Assembly: GCA_020631735.1 (NCBI GenBank)
Contig: CM036221.1
Location: 11,141,381 to 11,205,380, forward strand
DNA: 64,000 bases
DNA from: Saccharum officinarum
Taxonomy: Eukaryota > Streptophyta > Magnoliopsida > Poales > Poaceae
Direction of reading: 5' to 3'
The notes beneath the pieces were generated by a model. That model was not told where the DNA came from, ran no database searches, and was given only the letters and a program-made list of their open reading frames with translations. A program made the translations under genes and the position numbers. This document shows positions 45,031 through 57,007 of the stretch, one piece after another (position 1 is the first letter of the stretch; the number at the start of each line of letters is the position of its first letter).

Positions 45031-47098
45031 CAGGGGCGAAGGCATAATGCCTGCTATGGGTGCAGATGCACCACCCTGATTTTTTTCACCTTATAGTACT
45101 TAAGTTTTGGCCCTATATGCACCTCCCAAAGCCCAATAAGCTGCACCACCCACAGCCCAGCAAGGAGCGGCCCACAGCTAGCTTGGATCAAGTAAGCCAG
45201 GAAAGACAGTGATTGTCTCGTAATTTGTCGCTTCGTTTTCCGCCGCGGCCGCCGGCCAGCATTCACGACTCCGCACGGTCGTCTCACTTCCATCATCTCT
45301 CTCCTTCACGCATCAGTGCATCACGCATCCAGCAGGAGCCGGCAAGCTCCGTGACCGTGAATCCGATCCGAGCAGAGCACAGGCGAGAGGCGACCACAGC
45401 AGCACAGCTCCTCAACCCCAATCCCCATCAAGGCTGCACGGCATCACCCAACAAGCAAGAAGAATATTTTAAGGCAAGATTAGATGTCGTTTCATGTTTT
45501 CTTTTTCTCTTTCTCAAATTAATCTAATTTTCATATACAATTAGAGCTCGAACTGTGTCCATCGTTAGGCTATTTAGGTTGCAGACTTGCAATAGTGCAG
45601 TACATATTTACGCTCCTTTTATATGTGTTAATGGCAGGCTAATTGATGGAACGATATTACAAAAGGAACCAGAGCCTGGTAGTGCCAATAATCTCTAGAA
45701 TTCTTGTTTGGATGATATCAATTGGGAGAAGGAGATTAAATATGATCCAGGATTAAGGAAACAAATTGATGATTACCATACTAATCACAGAGAGAATGTG
45801 AGAAGGAAGTACTTGGAGAATAGGCCTTGCCAACCTCGTACGCTTGATTTTCCCGTGACATATATTGGAGGAGCTCCAAGAAGATTTGTTCCAGAATGGT
45901 TTGATGAGTTTGATTGGCTTAAATACAGTGAGTCCAAAGATAGAGCATATTGTTTTTGTTGTTTCTTATTTAGAGATAAGAAGGATGCTGGTTATGATGC
46001 ATGTTTTCTACAATAGTCAAGGTGCTAGAAATTGTGGAAAAGGATAAAAAGGACTGGAAAATTAGAGACCAAGCATCAAATCTTCTAGAGTACTTCCGGA
46101 CTTTTGACTTTGTCTTCTATTTGCATCTCATGTTGACTATATTGGAAACCACAAACATCTTGTCATTGGCATTGCAACGGATGGATCAAGACACAGTGAA
46201 TGCTATGAAATGTGTGGGAGCAACTAGAGCCCAACTAGATGAGCTTAGAAGAGAAAAATGGAAAAAATTATTAGATGAGGTGTATGAATTTTATGATAAG
46301 AATGATATTTCCAAATTGGAAATGAAAGATGAATATATTGATCCCAAGAAGCAGAGGCATAGATCTGGATTACAAACAAACATTACTATCAAGCTGATTA
46401 TTTCAATGATGTTATTGATTGGCTACTTCAAGAGCTTGACAACCGCTTCAATGAAACAAGCTCTCAGTTGCTTATTTGCTCGGCTTCTTTTAGTCCAAGA
46501 GACTCATTTCATGATTTTAATTTGGAGAATTTGATGAGCCTTGCAAAGCTTTATCCACATGATTTTGATTCTAGGGAATTGAGGGACCTTAGCCATCATC
46601 TTGGCGTCTACATATCTGATGTGAAAGATGATGATAGATTCTCTAACCTACAAACTGTTGCTGAGCTTTCTCAAAGAATGGTGGAGACTAGAAAACATGA
46701 ACGATATCCATTAGTTTATCGACTCATGAAGCTTGTACTAGTGTTGCCGGTTGCTACTGCTACAGTAGAGAGGATTTTCTCCGGCATGAAGATTGTGAAC
46801 ACAAATTTGCGCAATCGCATTGGTGATGAATTTATGAATAATTGCCTTATTTGCTATGTGGAGAAAGAAGAGACGATGAAAGTCACAAATAACGCTGTGG
46901 TTCGTCGCTTCATGAAAATGCAAGGATGTAGATTTCAAGACAAAGATTAAAGGTAATTGATTATATTTATTTTCATTTGTTTATTATTTGGTTGAAAAAA
47001 ATAAATTTGAACCACAAGTCATTCGTTTTCTTTTTTTAGGCCGTCAAATTGTCGAAGATGTTCTAAGACTTGAAGTTAAACGATGTATTTTGCCTCTG
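45031..47098 (+). mobile_element. hAT-type DNA transposon, decayed
   Basis: The left end is CAGGGGCGAAGGCAT at 45031. The right end GCCTCTG at 47098 gives CAGAGGCAAA when complemented, matching eight of the first ten bases. Just outside the left end lies GTGTTGAC (45023-45030). CTGTTGAC at 47096-47103 matches it at seven of eight positions but overlaps the proposed end, so the right boundary is approximate. Inside is a TTF-type hAT transposase remnant. 45210-45470 is GC-rich leader sequence without a supported exon. Confidence 0.65.
45704..46950 (+). pseudogene. hAT transposase (TTF-type zinc finger, hAT dimerisation), internal deletion
   Basis: The first segment (to a stop at about 46014) carries the TTF-type zinc finger (FPVTYIGGAPRRFVPEWFDEFDWLKYS ... 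AYCFCCFLF). After a frame change, 46019-46534 encodes a late part of the transposase (WKIRDQASNLLEYF ... VNAMKCVGATRAQL). Another frame change near 46450 leads to a segment ending in the hAT C-terminal dimerisation region (LVLVLPVATATVERIFSGMKIVNTNLRNRIGDEF) and a stop at 46948-46950. The DUF4371 and catalytic middle expected between the first two segments is missing, roughly 300 residues by family comparison from memory. Not functional. Confidence 0.85.
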
Positions 47099-47106
47099 TT
47101 GACGTT

Positions 47107-47750
47107 TTGGCCATCCTAGTGTACTTAGTTTTGGTAAACCTCTTAACCACTTATTTGCCGTGTGTTGTTTGGCACACGGGGATTGACCAAATGGATTGAA
47201 TAGGACGATTAAAGCTGTGACAGGACATCACAGGACTGCAATCCGTTGAAGCCTAGTAGCCTCGTGCCTGACTTGCTGATGACCGGCCGCGCTGCAAGCC
47301 ATATTCCGTGCTTGGAGTTGGAGGGAGGCAGAGGGAGACAAACAATGGACCTTCGTAGCAGTAGCATATATAGCTACACTACACCTAAGACCTAACTGCT
47401 ATACATGAGACCTCCATGGTCGAAGAAGTTGACTCAAAAGGGATTATTGCCCGGAACCGAATATTCTCGGCCGACTTCATCAAGGAAAAGAGGAAGAAGA
47501 AAAAAAGAGGGCAGCAAAATTTGAGAGCACAAGTTGCACGCAGCGTCTGACTGTCTAGAGTGTCTCTAGTGCCAACTGCACCGAGCATGTGGAGGTCCAT
47601 GGCAAAATGCCTTACGTGTGAAAACGAGCAGGGGGCATGTACGTGTATATATGATCTGTACCCAATTCGTACGACGTCTAACTCGCTGTCTTGATAAATG
47701 TTCGGATTCACGTACGGACTATTTATATAGAGTTTTGACCCTATATGGGT
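47107..47750. other. Intergenic, no gene supported
   Basis: Unique-looking mixed-composition DNA. The minus-strand ORF 47385-47711 has no recognisable domain and no conserved start context, so it is not called. Confidence 0.4.
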
Positions 47751-47755
47751 ATCAG

Positions 47756-48890
47756 GAATGATAGAGCTAGCGCCTCGACGTTTGGACGCGCGTCCGTTCG
47801 AACACCTGCGGCTGCTCTCCGTTTCCCGCTCCTCTTCCTTGTAGTGCGCCCTGCTCGCTCGGATTCCGCACTGCCCGGACGACTCGCCCGCTCACATGCG
47901 GGGCCGTATGCGCCCCTCTGTTTCCTCGCCGAGCTCGAACTGCTACGGTGAGATGGAGGGAAACGAAGGGAAGTGAGGGGAGGGAGAGGAGAGGAGAGAG
48001 AGCGAGGCGAGGCGCGCCGTGCGAGGAAGGCGCCGAAGCCCTGCGGCAGGCTGCTGTTCGCCAACCACTGGCGCCATTGCAACTTGTGCAACACCCAATC
48101 TACTTATGAAACATGCAGATGAAGCATTTGTAACATACAAAACACTTGCAAAAAACTATGAAAATATTTGAAAAGCCATTGCAAAACATATACAACATCC
48201 GGATAAAACACTTGCAACATATATACGAAACAAAACACTTGCAACATATATACGAAACATACGCAACATCTAAATAAACATGCTTGCAACATGCTTCTGA
48301 AAAAATAGATGAAACATTTAGAACAGATGCTAGCAACATACATGTATAGCCATTGCAACACATGCAACATTCTGATCTACTTCTGCAACATCCATAAAAA
48401 TAAAAATATTTGAAACACTTGAAACATACGCTTCAACATATGCTTTTAGCAAAACCTGGTCGATGGGCAGGTGGAGCACTGCACGGCAAGATCCGGCTGT
48501 GCGGTCACAGTGGAGAAGAAGGATGGCAGTGGCGGGCGGCTATGCGGCCCCGGTGAGCGGCACCCGCAGTGGAGGTGGCAGCGGCGGTCGGGCAGGTATG
48601 CTGCGCCCTCATGCGGTGAGGTGGCAACAACTGTGTGGACATGGGGGAGCACACTGCAGCATGTTGTGCGGCGGTGCAGGCGCGGCGATGCAGTCACGGT
48701 GCAGCACGCCGCAGCGGGCAAGTGTGGCGGCGTGGTTGCGGTTGATGGGTTCGAGAATTGAGACAGGGAGCAGAGAGTATTTTCTTTTTTTAGCAATGCA
48801 AGTTGGTTAAGAATGTTGGGCCGTTCAGAGTGTCGAGGCCCACAAAGGAAGCGTCCTGGCGGACACGGCCATCTGCTTCCAAACATTACC
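47756..48890. mobile_element. Non-autonomous Mutator-like element, CAACAT-rich, copy 2
   Basis: Starts GAATGATAGAGC at 47756 and ends AAACATTACC at 48890. GTATCA occurs just before the left end and directly after the right end. The CAACAT/GAAACA array lies at about 48070-48440, flanked by GC-rich blocks, as in copy 1 at 39.3-40.3 kb. GC-rich ORFs on both strands in 48440-48800 disagree with each other and are not called. Confidence 0.55.
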
Positions 48891-48899
48891 GTATCACGA

Positions 48900-49374
48900 A
48901 ATATCAGTCTCCTTTTTACGTGGTCCTTGCTGTGCCACACAACGATGACGACGCACCAGCGTATCATATCAGCTAGTGTCATGCATGCACTGGCGACTGG
49001 CATACAGCTACTGCTACCGAGCGATATATCGACAGAGATGGTCACCGCCGGCCGGGTCGTGTTGACGCCGCTGGCCACCAGTCGCGGGCGGCCGTGCATG
49101 CCAGGGCACCATATGCATATTCGTTCGTAAGGGCTCATGGTATTCGTAACGTGCTGCACGGCTGAGCACCCACCCACCCACCACGTCCAACTCCAACCCA
49201 CAAGACTTGCATGATCGGTCGATTAGGACAGCCAACCAGATAATATTTGACCCGCCTCTGTCAGGCTCAAGCCTCCTACGTACTATTCAACTCTACGCTC
49301 TTATAACTAGTAATCCCACTAGTTGCACGCAAATCCCAATTTGTGGAGTTTAGGATGCTATGATTCTCGGACAG
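48900..49374. other. Intergenic, no gene supported
   Basis: Mixed-composition sequence with no recognisable product on either strand. Confidence 0.35.
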
Positions 49375-50217
49375 GAGCCTTTTTGGTAGGGATTCATGAG
49401 CAGCTTCACAAAGCTATTTTACAGCTTCCCTACCAAACAGGTCCATGGAAATAGCTTCTCCCTACAATACCCTGGAAATGTGCTCTCGCATACCAAAAGT
49501 GGTGGGTGAATGATGTTGAAAAAACTGGCTTCACATAGCTTCATCCCGCTTTTGTGGGACCCAGCGCGGCCATGGGCAAATTTGCCCCCAAGCTGGCACA
49601 AGGAGGGGCGACGATGCCAGGGGGCGCGGGTGCGGGTAGCAGGGCCAACTCGCTGAGGCGCTGGCGCGGAGCTGCAGTGGTGCGCAGAGCCGCAGATTCT
49701 GACGGATGCCAGGTCGTTGGCGCGGTCACTGGACCACGCAGAGGGGTGTGGATGCCGGGTCATCGGAGCACAGACGTCAGGCAGGGGCACGCTCACTGAA
49801 CCGTGCGGTGGGTCGCGAATGCCAGAGAGGAGTGTGGTTGCCGGGCCACACGGAGGTGCTGGATGGCCAGAGAATGGGATAGGCGGAGGTGTGCAAGCGA
49901 GTAGATCCAGGTGTGCGAGCGAGCGAGAGGCGGAGGCGTGCCACCGAGGGGTGTGGAGGCGTGCACGGGCCGTTCAGTGGCTGAGGCCGAGTGGATAAGG
50001 ACTAAGGAGGGAGAGGGGAAGAAATAGGAGAGTAAAGAAAAAGAGCAAAAAAGAGAGAGAGACATGCATTATGATCATTTTGTCCTTTGTTAACAGAAGA
50101 AGTTATTTTACCAGACGGTCCATCAAAACAGTTTTAGCACACCGATAAAACTGCTTTTCGATCCAAAGCTATAAAAAGCGGATTCATCCGTGAAGCTGAA
50201 CTATACCAAACAGGGTC
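49375..50217. mobile_element. Possible non-autonomous DNA element
   Basis: The ends GAGCCTTTTTGGTA and TACCAAACAGGGTC are inverted, and both are followed inward by GCAGCTTCAC / GTGAAGCTGA. The first 68 bp are also a hairpin by themselves (TGGTAGGGA against TCCCTACCA). The interior is GC-rich. No target duplication was found, so the extent is uncertain. Confidence 0.35.
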
Positions 50218-51914
50218 AAAGAGTGAGTTCTTTTAGCTCATAACTTTATGGTGGGAATTGAAGAAGTAATTCTTGTCTCCTACTCACTATACGGTTTTTC
50301 TATGTTTGACTGATGAGGAGTTTCTAGATTCTGCTTATTTTTGTTCACTTCGTCACAATACTGTTTTTTAGAATTTCTAAACACCAACCGAGTGTTTTCT
50401 CCCTCTCCAACACCCGACTCGCCATCCCTGACGTGCACGCGCTCCTCCCCATACGGCTCCTCCCTCTATCTCCTCTGACGGCGGCGGCACCGAAGAGAGG
50501 TAGGTGGTTCCTCCTTCTCCTGGATCTACAAGTTAAGGTTCCGACGAGCTTCTCCTCTCTCTCTCTCTCACTCAACTTTGGTGGGATTAGAAGGGGCCGG
50601 TCTGGGGAGCCAGGCAGGGCAGACAGTGGGGATGGCGACTAGGCGGTTCAGGGCCCTGGCACCGGTGGAGGTAGCCAGGCTAGGTCGGGGGGGAGGGAGT
50701 CATGGCCGTTCAACGGAGTTGGAGAAGAAAGCGGCAGCGGGAGGGGGAGGGAAAAGGGAGGCCGCCGCGGGAGCGGTAGGGTGGTGGGCGGTTGGTGGCG
50801 ATAGGGTGTTGCGCGTCGAGGCCACGACGACGCTCTCCCTCACGTCGGTCCCTTGAGCAGGTGGGCTGCTACGGTCCATGCCAGATGCAAGATCTGCGTC
50901 AAGACCATGGTGGTGCTCTCCCTCGCGTTGGGGCTTGTGAGTGGGTGGGCTGTTGCGGTCTTGGCGCCGTCGACTGCAGTGACGTCGATGCTCACTCTGC
51001 GGCCACGCGCGCTCTGCGATGTCCCACTTTAGCCACAAACACAACTTACAATCAATCGCTTGGGCATTGGAGCCTCCTCCACGATCCATGACAGCCTCCA
51101 CTGCGTGCTACGAAGATGCCCGGATCTGAGATGACTCCGGCTCTGTGTTTGGATAAGGCTGCACTGGATCTTGGGCTTGTGGCTCGGGGCGGACGAGGCT
51201 GCGCCGGATCGCCGTGAAGGGTGCGAGGAAGGCTTCACGCCGACGCGACGCAGGATAGCCCGCTGCAGTCGCTCATGTGGCACGGGTGGCCCAGGAAAGG
51301 ACCTCGATTGTTTGGGACCCAAATGTTGTCATCTCAACGGCGTGCAGGGGTTGGCGGCGGCGTGGGAGTGAGTGCGCCATACGCGATGGGGCGGAGACTA
51401 GCGGTGGCATCAATGTGGGAGGCATGGGGTCGTGGGGAGGCGGGGGCGGGTGCGTGTGCGTGGTGGGTGCGACAGTTTTTTTGTGGGAGAAGCCGCGCGC
51501 GGGGCGAGGCAATTAGGAGGGAGGAGTCCGATTAGTTTTCAGTGACAATAACATTTAGGCCTTTTTAGTAGTAGAGATTATGTATTTGTGTTACTATATT
51601 GCGGTTCCCATATCAATTATTATTATCTAAGAGGTAGTGTTGTCCAAATTTGCTGTAGAATCTACCTAATTTTGTTGTTGTTTTAATGTCTGTAAAAAAA
51701 TCGGTTGTTCGGTTAAAACCAGAACCAAACCAAAATATATACCTGAAAATCTAAATGCTCAGCTTCCATAATTCTTTTAGAACCGATTGGTTCCTATTTT
51801 CTAGAAACCAAATTTCATCCAGAAAACGAGGAGCGGAACCACAAACCAAATGCCCAACTCTAAAAAAACTGATATATAAATTCAAAAAAACTGATATCTA
51901 TGCTTATACCTATA
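50218..51914. other. GC-rich intergenic block, no gene supported
   Basis: 50400-51530 is GC-rich and opens many overlapping frames on both strands. The translations are low-complexity or domain-free. Captured gene fragments cannot be excluded. A CT microsatellite lies at about 50551-50572. Confidence 0.4.
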
Positions 51915-53189
51915 TCTATACCTAATAATAAAGATGCAAAATTTTAGGCTTTTTTTCATCCATCTATTTTTTGTCCGTCTTTCTCTAACTACCGAACAAT
52001 AGAGAGTTTCTTTTGTCCGGACTTATATATATAATCCGTGCTCATACGAGTTAAAATAGCTCGCGTCTAGACCAATATGGAATAGGAATCTTAACCTACG
52101 TAGATTCCTCAGATCCTGAGTACTCTAAATATAACTTTTAATAATAAATAGAAAATGATAAGAGTTATGTTCTTTATTTTGCACCGCTTTCTTTATTTAC
52201 ATACGAGTTAGAATAACTCGCATCTAGATGGATATGGAGTAGGAATCCTAATCTAAATAGATTCCTCAGATCTAACGATAATGTTGTGCATTTATTTTCC
52301 TTTGACGGGATATATACGGTAGATTATAGGGACCGATTTCTTTTTTCAATGCTGGAAACTTTCTTTCCCCTAGAAAATGTTGGGAACTTCCATAATAGAT
52401 CAGAGCCTGGCGTTTTTTATGGTAGATGGCCGACTAATATAAACAGGAAAATAGAAAAGGAAAAAAAGTACTATAGTTATGTCATCTTTTTTATCCACCT
52501 TACTTTTTGTTCTCTTTTGTCCTAACGTGTTCTATTTTTTTTCATCCTTGCTAGCGTGTGCCATCCGAGCATCTGTGAGAGTATTTTACGGGACGTTCAC
52601 ACATTACCCGTTCATCTAAGATATTGTTTTTTTGTTTCTCCTATAAATATAAAAAATAAAAGGACTAAATTCAACTGTCATGGATATTTGAACCATTGAT
52701 CCTTCACTATATGAAATAGAGAAATATTTTCTATACGAGTTAGAGCACCCTACCATACATGATGTGAAGTCTGATTCCAAAATGAATTGAAATGGATGAT
52801 ACAATTTGTAGAGTATGAATTAAAAATGAATTAGAACACCTGATGTAATTATTGGATAAATATCCAAGTCTCTAGTGTACATACAAGTTAGAACAGTGCA
52901 CATCTAGCAATAGTACGAGGTCTAATTCACAATAAAGAAACAGGAAAAGGAAACATGCAACAAAAAAAAGGAACCAAAAGGCTAAACACAGGCAAGACAT
53001 AGAGTTCGATGCAAAGACAAATTTAAATATACGATGCAATCTCAAATACTATTTAAAATCCAATACTCGATCATATATAAGAGTTAGAGTGTCACATGTT
53101 TGTTGGATAAATTTTCAACCTATAAATCATCTAGATAAATTACACAGCAAGTTACGTCTCCCGTTGCAACGCATGGGCACATTTGCCAG
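51915..53189 (+). mobile_element. Helitron-like element 1, non-autonomous
   Basis: The 5' end TCTATACCTAATAATAAAG follows an A. The 3' end has a hairpin CCCGTTGCAACGCATGGG (about 53159-53176), then ACATTTG and CCAG (a CTAG with one change) followed by T at 53190. Helitrons characteristically start with TC, end with CTRR after a hairpin, and insert between A and T. Inside, a ~70-bp unit around TACGAGTTAGAATAACTCGC is present twice (about 52043-52113 and 52203-52273). No Rep/helicase gene is present. Confidence 0.68.
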
Positions 53190-54899
53190 TAATAATAAAG
53201 AGGCAAAATTTCAAGCTCTTTTTTTTCGTTCATCTTTTTTTTTGTCCGTCTTTCTCTAACTACCGAACAATGGAGAGTTTGTTTTGTCCGGACTTATACG
53301 ACCTTAGATAGCTAGGACAAATAGATCTTTTTAAGACTGAATAAACCGAATGGAAATAGGAATCCTAATTCAAATAGAAAATAAATTAGACAGAATCTTA
53401 TTTTACTTTCTATATAGCAAGTGTCCACCAAAATTCTTTTCATCCAACCACGCGCTTTAGAATCTCCTGCTGTGATTTTTCCGTATTGCCATCAGATGGA
53501 AACTTCTGTTTCTTATTTGAAAAATGTTGTGCCTGTCCGTGTCCTTTCCCAATTCCTTTTTTGTTTTTCTATTTTCTATTTCTGTTTCCTTTTTCCCTGT
53601 TAGTTCCGTAACTTTTTAGTTTCTTCTTTTTTTTCCTCCCGTTACCTTGTCTTCTGTTCTTTTTCTTATATATACAGAGAATAGAAAATAATAAATATAC
53701 TAATCCTTTCCTAATAAATAAATATTTTGATCACTGAGGCCCCGTTTGGAACGCGGGAATTTTCCCTGTTCCTGAACTGATTCCTGTGAAATATCTGTAT
53801 AATTCCTATAAAATTTATGCATTCCGAATAGGCTCTAAGTCTTTGATGTAAATTTAATTATCACTAAGGCCCCGTTTGGAACGCGGGAATTTTTCCTGTT
53901 CCTAAACTAATTGTTGTGAAATATCTGCATAATTCCTCTGTTCCAAATAGGTTCTAAGTCGTTTATGTAAATTTAATTATCACCAAGGCCCTATTTAGAA
54001 CACGGGATTTTTTCCTATTCCCGAATTAATTTCTGTGAAATATTTGTATAATTCCTGTCAAATTCATGCATGCCAAATAGGCCATAAGTCGTTGATGTAC
54101 ATTTAATTAGAATAAAACTTAGTACTATTAGGCGATGGTCCAACTAATCAATCCTAGTTTGTCATCCAATCTATTCTATATCTATGTACCAATCTATATT
54201 TGTATCTATTTCTATATAATTACAACAAACGTACCTCCAAACTATACACATATGTCAGTACAAATCTCCAAGCTGTCTGCATATACCAGTGTAATCCTCA
54301 ACAAGGACTGACATGTAAAAATTGAGAGAGGTCTCGATCGTACTCATCAGCGAACAGACTAATTTTTGACATGACAACAACTAACCCCTTACTGACTTAA
54401 GATATTAGAATTACATATTTGATATTTTTATGGATCCATGAAAGAAGTTGTTGAATTTAATATCTAGCTCTACCAACACAAATATACTACGAAACTAAAG
54501 TTATGATATATTTACAAGTAAATATTGTTGGCCTTACAACGGAAGAAATAATCTATCATGACTGTATTTTAATTCGATATAGAATTAATCGAACGATGTC
54601 ATATTATTGCCAATAATAATATATTTTAGGGATTGTCATAGTTGTCATAAGATATGGTATAATCTTTAAATGTTATAAAAAAGATAAAAAAAATAGATAT
54701 GTAAAATCGTCGTTCTTGTTTCCCATTAATGTGCGCATTCATTTGTGATCGACGCAGAAATCATAACAACAATTCACAACAGCAAAAGTAGCACCTATAC
54801 AATTAACAGGTGTAAGTGAGCTGTTCAGCAAGCTGAAGCAAAATGTCAAGCATTTGATATTATTTTTCTCCCGTTGCAACGCACGAGCATGTTTGCTAG
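53190..54899 (+). mobile_element. Helitron-like element 2, non-autonomous, abutting element 1
   Basis: Starts TAATAATAAAGAGGCAAAATT directly after element 1. Its first ~100 bp match that element's start, including GTCCGTCTTTCTCTAACTACC. It ends with CCCGTTGCAACGCACGAG, then CATGTTTG and CTAG at 54896-54899, followed by T. It contains the triple MITE-like array at 53742-54090. No coding sequence is seen. Confidence 0.68.
53742..54090 (+). repeat. Three tandem ~120-130-bp MITE-like units
   Basis: Each unit starts AGGCCC.GTTTGGAACGCGGG or a variant, and ends with CCAAATAGG-type sequence, then TAAGTC.TTGATGTA.ATTTAATTA. Starts lie at about 53745, 53869 and 53987. The start and the CCAAATAGG-type phrase are inverted relatives, so each copy resembles a tiny element repeated head to tail. 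Confidence 0.8.
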
Positions 54900-55690
54900 T
54901 ATATATAACATAAGAAAATCTGAAAAATAGCCTAGTACGACTTGGCCGTCGATGTGGGCCGAAAAAATAACGCATACTTTCCTGGTTCAATCCAAACCCG
55001 ATTTGACCCATGTTTGATCATGTCTAATCCATGTGGAGAAGTCTGCTTGGACGGCGCCGCTACTGGAAACTCGAATTACCCTGTGAGTGACGAATTTTTT
55101 TGTGCGGTTTTTTGGGACACATAGAAAAGCAATTTTTTTGTCGGTTCCAAAATATCCCGTCAGGAAAATACGAAAACCCTATGATTTTTCTATGCGTGAC
55201 AATACACACAGGGAAATTACAATTATTCTGTTGGTTTTTTTTGACACACTGAAAAAATACACATGCCGAAAAAAATAACGCAGCATACTTTCCTGGTTCA
55301 ATCCAAACCCGATTTGACCCATGTTTGATCATGTCTAATCCAAGTGGAGAAGTCTGGACACCATGCATGCCGCACCGAAGCCGCGGCCACGCCAAAAGTC
55401 TGGCGAACAAATAGCTCGTCATAGTTTCAGTGTGATTTGGCCTAGAAAATGAATTAGACACGTTGACAAGTTCTGGGGCGCCTTAACTCTGTCCATGTAA
55501 CCAACACATACAAAACTGCGGCGTGAGAGTTGTGGCGGACGGTGGTGCAGTTTGGTAATAAACCAAACACGCCCTTTGTCGTGCAAGGTCAGGTAGACAA
55601 CACAGAAATTTTGCTGCAAACAAAGAGAGAATAATTTTTTTGGACGCAAAATATTGTGGGGGAGATCTCCATAGTTTGGATTTTTTATAA
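54900..55690. repeat. Spacer with two ~90-bp direct repeats
   Basis: 54958-55055 and 55264-55355 are nearly identical (GCCGAAAAAATAACGCATAC against a copy with a small insertion, then TTTCCTGGTTCAATCCAAAC and onward). They enclose about 210 bp of different sequence, which could be an insertion with its flanks. No gene is supported. Confidence 0.75.
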
Positions 55691-55699
55691 ATAATTTAA

Positions 55700-55985
55700 A
55701 GGAGCTTTACAAGGGTTCATACACACCTGAATTAACTGAATGCATCTAACCAAAAGCAAAAGGAAGGCCTAAGGTCGTCATTGAATCTTACAGATTGAGC
55801 AATACATTGACCTTTGAAATTAGCTAACCAAAGGGCATGGGTGGGGTCTTGGCGCTGAAAAATCTTGTCATTGCGCAGTTTCCAGAGTTCCTAAGCTCTA
55901 ATTAGGGCGACCTCTATGAAGAATGGCAGATCTTGAGCCTCCTTTTCCTCCAGAACGCGTTCCTGAAGAGGACGGGACATGTCCC
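55700..55985 (-). pseudogene. LINE (non-LTR retrotransposon) 3' coding fragment
   Basis: The minus strand reads ELWKLRNDKIFQRQDPTHAL, then WLANFKGQC and FCFWLDAF, with one stop in the run. The phrase LWKLRNDKIF and its spacing resemble the zinc-binding C-terminal part of plant L1-type ORF2 proteins. The fragment lies directly upstream of the LysM gene remnant and may have replaced that gene's 5' end. Confidence 0.5.
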
Positions 55986-56101
55986 AGTTGAAGTTAGCAA
56001 GAGAGAATTATTGGGAAGAGGCTTTCACGGCAACCGTTAAAGCCGCTCCTATCCTCCGAGCCACTCGGATTCTCCTCTAGTCGTCTTCCTCCTCTCGCGT
56101 C

Positions 56102-56741
56102 AACGTCCCAGTCAAACATCCATCGAAGACCTGTCCCATTACCGTGGTGACCACCGCCAACTTCACCTGCGCCGCGCTGGGTACAACGTGCAATTCCGCC
56201 ATTGCCTACGCGGTCCCCAACACCACCACCTACGCTGAGGTCGTCGTCCGCTTCAACACGACGACCACGCTCGCCGATTTGCTCGGAGCCAACGGCCTCC
56301 CGCCCACCACCGCGGCCAGCACGCCCATCTCCGCGGAGACCGTCGTCCGCGTCCCCTTCCGCTGCCGCTGCGGGAGCAACGGCGTGGGCGAGTCGGCGGG
56401 CGGCCCCATCTACGTCGTGCAGCCGATGGATGGTCTCGACCACATCGCGCGGGAAGTGTTCGACGCCTTCGTCACCTACCAGGAGATCGCCACCGCCAAC
56501 AACATCACCGACGTTAACCTCATCAGCATCGACCAGGAACTGAGGATCCCGCTGCCCTGCACCTGCGACCAGGTGGACGGCGCCGACGTGATGCACCTCG
56601 CGTACAGCGTCGCCAAGGGGGACGACCCGCCTGGCATCGCCGCCAAGTTCGGGGTGACCCAGAGCACGCTGCTGAACGTGAATAAGATCATCGACCCCGA
56701 GAGCCTGCAGCAGGGTCAGATTCTAGATGTCCCGCTCCCTG
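56102..56741 (+). CDS. Exon 1 of the LysM gene
   Basis: Open from about 56102 and in LysM-like frame from FTCAALGTTC. GC-rich, as is usual for first exons of grass genes. The opposite-strand ORF 55994-56596 is its shadow. The beginning (signal peptide) is missing or displaced; the LINE fragment ends about 120 bp upstream. Confidence 0.85.
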
Positions 56742-57007
56742 GTAAGTGCCTTCTTCTGAATCTTATTACACGTATCACTAGGGTTCTGGGATTTGAAATT
56801 CACCCATCTCAGTGACGTCGGAAATAACGTCGTAGCGGTCAAAAATTCAAATTTTGCTGAAATTTTGGTGATTAAATCATGGTTTGCCTGGGTCCGACTT
56901 TTCACTATATATAGACAAAAATATCATGATGCCTAATTGGTAATATAGCAGCTACACACACGCACCACTCGTTCAGAGATATTTGACTTTTCTGACAGCC
57001 TCTACCA

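Noticed and set aside
47385..47711. 108-codon minus-strand ORF
   Set aside because: No domain, no splice or promoter support, and no similarity to other features in the window.
50345..51535. Multiple ORFs on both strands in a GC-rich block
   Set aside because: They conflict with each other, are low-complexity, and show no family motif; captured gene fragments remain possible but unsupported.
55994..56596. 200-codon minus-strand ORF
   Set aside because: Antisense shadow of LysM exon 1; the plus strand carries the recognisable family motifs and splice donor.
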